A DNA stretch of 27,500 nucleotides from Bigelowiella natans CCMP2755. Lineage: Eukaryota; Cercozoa; Chlorarachniophyceae. The position numbers and the translations under genes are program-made. Positions 23,303 to 27,500 of this stretch are shown here, one piece after another. The stretch lies in the NCBI GenBank assembly GCA_000320545.1, contig ADNK01002225.1:15001-42500 (forward strand). The letters are read 5' to 3'. Position 1 is the stretch's first letter, and every line of letters begins with the position of its first letter. Below the pieces are notes generated by a model. It made no database searches and was not told where the DNA came from. It worked only from the letters and a program-made list of their open reading frames with translations.

Positions 23303-25721
23303 GTTTGATTTCGGATGTAACTGCCAACCTAGTACTGAGCAGGAGAGAGAGAGAAGATACCGATGAAAAGAAAAGAAGAGAGCGAACCAAATTGTGTGGG
23401 GGGTGCGGGCAGGGCTAGTATCTGGCTAGATTCTTTCTGCCAGAAAAGCCATTTTGTGAATTCTCTGGCACACTAAAACCGATGATGATCTTCGAGTCAA
23501 ACCCATCAACGTGCTTTCACCTGCAAAGACGTTTGGGCGTGATTGGGAGTTTAAACATTGAGGATATCATGTTGCTTACGACGATATTTTGATTCTGTTT
23601 GCAGCGAACTCGCTTCCCCCAAACATGCAAGGGCCAACTCGACTGCAGCCATTCTTTGCTCCGAAGCCGTATCGCCGCGCCGCCCAAACCACGACGCCGC
23701 CTGCAACAACAACAACAACAACAACAACGGCAGCAGACAAGGCAGCAGCAGCATCTGCGTCATCGCCGTCGTCGCCGTCGCTTGTGTATGGTGAAAAGCT
23801 TGATGTAACGATTCCTCAGAGCAAGAAGGGCATTCTGGACGGCGGAAGTAGTCGCGGCAGCAGCAATAAGGCGGAAAATAACGCTGCTAGCCCCAGCGCC
23901 GACAGCATGCCTGCGGCGCTGAGGGCCGCACTTGCTCAGGCGAATAAGGAGAAACGAGTGCCACAGGTGAAACCCTACCGTCCTTACGACGCGGGGGTGC
24001 TGAGTGCGTCTAAGACCGAAGAGACCAAGCATAACAGTCGCTCCTCTACTACTACAACTACTACTACTGTTCCTGGTAAACTCGACGATGACCTGCCAGC
24101 TGCCTACAAATCAGCAGCCCTCCAAGCAGGCAAGGGCAGTGGCCCGGTCCTCCCGAAGCCTTACGTGCCTAAGAGCGTCCAGAAACAGAAGAGCCACGAT
24201 GCCAAAGCAGCCAACGCGGAGAGCATCGAAGACGATTGGATCCCTGCAGCGCTGAGGGCCGCAATGAAGCAGGCTGGCGGCGTGCCTCAAAAGACGACGA
24301 AGACGTCCTCTGAGGCCGCTCCTTCAAAGCCATACACCCCCTCCGGTACGCCGTACAAGGCTGTTTCTGGCAGCAGCAGCAGCAGCAGCAGTACCATGGG
24401 AAGATCTACCCAAGGCGACGATGACATACCCCCTGCTCTTAAATCGGCAATCCAGCAGGCTGAGAATGCGAAGAGGGCCAAAACGCAGAAGCAGAGTTCT
24501 CCTTCGATGCCAAAGCCCTACGTGCCGGACGGCTTCAGGCAGGCAGCGTCGGAGGTCACTTCCAGAAACCGGGCAGATGCCATGAGAGCTCTGCACGGGC
24601 GCAGCAGCGACGACTACGAGCTCCCTGCCGCACTGCGATCCGCTAACGCCCAAGCCCAGAGTGGGAGGCGCAAGGCTGATGGAAAGCCTTCGTTCCAGAT
24701 GCCGACACCGTACAGGCCTGCAATCAGCATGTACGGCCAAGGCGGCGAGAAGAAACAACACCAGCAGCAGCAGCAGCCGCCGCCAAAGATCGAGCCAGCG
24801 AGCAGTAAGTACGGCGAGGAAGAGGCTCTCCCAGCTGCGCTTCGCTCTGCGAATTTCCAGGCCCAGAAGAAGAGCGGCAACGGTTTCGTGATGCCAACGC
24901 CCTACAAACCTGCTGCTCCCACTGCCTCCCTGCCATCAGCTACGACTGCGACTACTACTACCACCACCAATAGTGCCGGCACTCAGCAGCAACAACAACA
25001 ACAACAACAGCATCAGAGCCTTCCCGCTGCCCTTCAATCTGCCAACGCGCAGGCGAGCAAGAGCAAGCCAAAGCCTGCCATGCCCAAGCCCTACTACGCA
25101 CCTTCTCAGCAGGCTGCTGCCTCTGCTTCTTCTTCTTCTTCTTCTTTTTCCACGACTAAGAAGGTTGCGCCGACGATGCCGGCGAAGAAGACGCCTCACG
25201 CTGCTACCGCCCCCGCCATCGCTTCTGGGGTAGGAAGAGCGGTTGCTGCTGCGAGAAAGCCAGACGGGGAGAAACCCGCCGCGGCGGCCTCCTCGCCGTA
25301 CGACGATACTGTCTTCGAGGAAGAGGAGGAGATCGATTACGCGGTTGAGCTTCCCAAGCCGTACAGGCCCAGCAGCTACTCAGGTGAGGTCCCTGCCGAT
25401 CAACTACCATCGGTACTAGCGGCGGCTGAGAGGAAGGAGGAGGAGGCGAGTGCTCAGAAGAAGATGGAGGAGGATCTTGCGGCAGCAGCGCCAAAGACGA
25501 CCCCGAAGCCTTTGTCCCAAACAGAGATCATGCATCAAAAGGCCGCTGAGATTGTGTGGGGCAAGACGGATATCCCCGCCGCTCTCCGCTCCGCGGAGGC
25601 CCAGGCTTCCAAGCCGAAAAAGCCGTTTGTAATGCCCAAACCCTACAGCCCCTCCTCTTCCCAGTCTGCAGGGAGCAGCAGTGCCGGTAACAGAAAAGGG
25701 AAAAGCGAAGGCCGTCGTTAA
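20840..25721 (+). CDS. Signal-peptide-bearing protein with about ten LPAALRSAxAQA / MPKPYxP repeats (unknown family)
   Basis: Five exons agree in phase: 20840-20955, 21079-21265, 21386-21494, 22014-23249, 23605-25721, giving about 1,254 residues. I chose the ATG at 20840 because it gives a clear signal peptide (MLAPPRRMMT then PLLILFATLFAAVTAS); ATGs at 20762, 20861 and 20864 are alternatives. Next comes an Arg/Ala-rich stretch (ALAFASRALAARARHPKR) like a transit peptide, a weakly hydrophobic segment (WFLTAGATSYGIGTLLSTL), a Lys/Arg/Ser-rich region, and from about 22,650 onward the repeats. Each repeat has an acidic lead (EE, DD or DDD), a short Ala-rich helix (LPAALRSANAQA), a variable linker, and an MPKPYxP motif. 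Linkers contain poly-Thr, poly-Gln and poly-Ser runs. There is no catalytic domain and most of the protein looks disordered. I recognise no family. A scaffold or linker role is inference. Confidence 0.85.
22649..25652 (+). repeat. Protein-level repeat array inside the signal-peptide-bearing gene
   Basis: Helix parts (LPAALxSAxxQA) lie near 22,655, 23,908, 24,091, 24,240, 24,424, 24,619, 24,826, 25,021 and 25,573, with a degenerate one (DQLPSVLAAAE) near 25,399. Tyr-Pro parts (MPKPYxP and variants) follow near 22,748, 23,968, 24,150, 24,330, 24,508, 24,700, 24,891, 25,080, 25,352 and 25,632. Spacing is mostly 150-260 bases. An extra APKPYRRA copy, with a SLPPNMQGP lead, opens the last exon at about 23,655. 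Confidence 0.9.
23266..23299. repeat. (AT)n microsatellite in repeat-protein intron
   Basis: It begins about 17 bases after the donor at 23250, in the intron between the two large repeat-bearing exons. Confidence 0.9.
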
Positions 25722-25772
25722 TAGAAGATGAGCGACGAGAGTCGGGGCAAACGCCAAAACCTGCCGCTCCCA

Positions 25773-25829
25773 GCTCTACTCTCACCCTCTCTCTCTCCCT
25801 CTCCCTCTCTCTCCCTCTCCCTCTCCCTA
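25773..25829. repeat. CT-rich repeat (CT and CCCT) in 3' UTR
   Basis: It starts about 50 bases after the repeat-protein stop codon. It is pyrimidine-rich on the sense strand. Confidence 0.9.
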
Positions 25830-27291
25830 TTTTAACGGAGGGGGGCGCTGTATAGAAAGTCGAATACTACGGTCCGCATTCTCGAGTGAGGATGCGCATA
25901 AAAGTGATTCAAAGGACAAACAACATAACAACAACAACAATACTAATAATAAGATAAAGTTCGTTTATGAGGAGCGGAGAGGAACACTCGAATAGTCCAA
26001 TACATATACCAACGGTGCAGCCCATAGCAATTATAACGCTCACGTATAGAATAACCTTATCATTTATGTAGAAGGAAATATTTCCACTACAGTGTTATCT
26101 ATTATCAAATATACGCCGCTTCAGTGTTAGCTGCAGAGCCCTTAAAAAGATGACCGATTCGTCCAGGGCGATGACAGCAGCAACCGATCAATCAGCGCGA
26201 GGCGAAATGAAAATACGGTCCTCCCCTGAGATGTAGTGGTAATCTGAAATATCGTTCATAATGCATGCTGGCATGCACGTCCTCGAGTGTCGTGTGTGAG
26301 CAAACATGATGCCTAGGATAATAATGATGCAGAACTATATATATGTGCGTGCTAGCGTGTGCTAGTGTCTAGAGTGTGGTATAGTGGAATCGTAAACGGT
26401 GAATGGGTCATCACACGCTTCATGCACGTAGCTTGATAATTTTGCTAAGTTTTAGCGATTGTGCGGCCTAGCTAGCGGCGGCGTGCGCGTCCATAGCTAG
26501 CATAGTCCATATAGCTTATTTGGAGCTAGCTAGATAGCGCATGTTTGTGGACCCATCTAGCCATGCCAAAATGCACTACTAGCTAGTGTTGTGGACACGT
26601 AATGTCATGCACATATCATGCATGTTAAATGTGCTGTTATACTATGTCTATCATGTCAGTGTGTCTAGTTTGTACGCGCGAATCACTTGTATGTATACAA
26701 CAATGATGGTGTCATGCAGTACGTCATGTGCAATGTACGATACGTGTGTCGTCTTGCATTCCACATGCTGCGTGGCATGCATGTAGCTACAGCTAGCTAG
26801 CTAGTAGCTAGACAGCCGCAGGCTAGCAGGCCGCATGCACACGCTACTAGGCTAGCACGCTCGATCTAGCGTAGTAGCTGCACACATGCGACGATGCGAC
26901 AGCACCATCTAGCTAGCTAGCTAGCTGCTATGTGCAGATCTAGAGATCACATAACAAGCAAGCGTGCATCATGGTAGACACACATGCATGCATATGAAGC
27001 TCATGTACGATACTATGCATGTCTATCATTACTAGCTAGCTAGCTATCTATTTTTACTTGATAGCTAGCATGCTAGTAGCATGTATCGTCTAGCTGCGGT
27101 GGTACAGTTCATTATATGACTTTTGTCGGTCATTACTCTAGTGCTATCTAAGTAAGGCCATCATCAGCTATAGCTAGCTAGGATGGCTAGATGGCCAGCT
27201 ATAGCACGCACACGTACGCGTACACGATGCGACGATGCGTAGCCACTGCGTACGTGCATGCTAGCATGCATGCACATGCATGCATCTAGGC

Positions 27292-27402
27292 ATGGCGACA
27301 GATGCTTTGATGATTATGGAGTACATGCTCGGCGAGCCGGATAATCAACATGCTCTAGATTTGCTGTGCTATATGTACGATGCTGATAATTTCCTGCACT
27401 GA
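27292..27402 (+). CDS. Weak small ORF, 36 residues, hypothetical
   Basis: ATG to TGA, starting MATDALMIMEYMLGEPDNQH, acidic, with a CATGG start context. It lies just where the CTAG-rich DNA stops, so it could be the first exon of a gene running off the window or pure chance. No family is recognised. Confidence 0.15.
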   Translation: MATDALMIMEYMLGEPDNQHALDLLCYMYDADNFLH

Positions 27403-27500
27403 ACAACAATGAGTATTTATGATGCGTCTTTCTAAACACGACGGACAAGCCGTTGTCCTCGGCAGACGAGCCCAAAGCATCTATACTCATGCTCTGCACG

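Larger units (their letters stand above)
25722..27500. other. Gene-poor 3' flank: CT-rich UTR, then CTAG/GCATGC-rich DNA
   Basis: A CT-rich tract (25773-25829) and an A-rich stretch with ACA and AAT runs (25,915-25,960) probably belong to the 3' UTR and poly(A) region of the repeat-protein gene. From about 26,250 to 27,290 the DNA is filled with CTAG and GCATGC tetramers, for example four tandem CTAG units at 26909-26926 and runs at 26,789-26,805 and 27,031-27,045. The only open frame worth noting is 27292-27402. Nothing else was recognised. Confidence 0.65.

Noticed and set aside
23751-25785. Many long frames antisense to or out of frame with the repeat-protein exon
   Set aside because: They are shadows caused by GC-rich triplet repeats of the coding strand.
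26586-26786. Plus-strand frame of 66 residues rich in Cys, Met and Tyr
   Set aside because: It comes from CATG/TGTA-rich tetramer DNA, with no start context or domain.
26789-27060. CTAG-rich tandem units as a CRISPR array or transposon end
   Set aside because: There are no regular repeat-spacer units, no transposase and no clear terminal inverted repeats; it is low-complexity eukaryotic intergenic DNA.
27314-27499. Minus-strand frame of 61 residues at the window end
   Set aside because: No domain or splice evidence. It overlaps the equally weak plus-strand small frame, and only one could be real.

Overview
The window is nuclear DNA of a microbial eukaryote, most likely a flagellated protist or alga. 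It has many spliceosomal GT-AG introns, dense dinucleotide microsatellites and eukaryote-only gene families. No rRNA, tRNA, CRISPR array or transposon was recognised. The species cannot be named from the sequence. Two proteins begin with hydrophobic signal-like segments, which would fit a lineage with a complex plastid but does not prove one.

Left part (about 1-15,240): two intron-rich genes stand head to head. On the minus strand, from about 4,550 down past base 1, is a tubulin tyrosine ligase-like (TTLL) tubulin-glutamylase gene, rebuilt from 16 small exons. Its 3' end lies outside the window. On the plus strand, 5,300-15,234, is a complete ubiquitin-activating enzyme E1 (UBA1 type). It was rebuilt from 28 exons whose phases all agree. 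The E1 has the catalytic Cys, both ThiF-type repeats and the C-terminal ubiquitin-fold domain. It also carries Gly-rich insertions and a possible N-terminal signal-anchor exon. Nearly all the AT, CT and GT microsatellites lie in the introns of these two genes, many of them next to splice sites.

Middle part (about 15,240-20,700): two intronless minus-strand genes. One encodes an apparently unusual FAIM-like plus PX-domain fusion with a charged tail (16,484-17,380). The other is an SLC45/SUT-type MFS sugar transporter ending in an acidic dileucine motif (18,243-19,688). This block has no long dinucleotide microsatellites. Its intergenic DNA is instead rich in self-complementary tetramers (CTAG, CATG) and includes perfect palindromes of 20 and 22 bp.

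Right part (about 20,840-25,721): a five-exon plus-strand gene encodes a protein of about 1,254 residues. It has a signal peptide, an Arg/Ala-rich leader, a basic region and about ten copies of a two-part repeat (LPAALRSAxAQA followed by MPKPYxP). I know of no described family with this repeat. It is the best candidate in the window for something new, and it looks like a secreted or organelle-targeted multivalent scaffold. The last 1.8 kb is noncoding DNA, again rich in CTAG and GCATGC.

The genes do not form an obvious pathway. The possible link, which is inference only, is that the signal-bearing E1 and the signal-bearing repeat protein might both act in an endomembrane-derived or plastid compartment.
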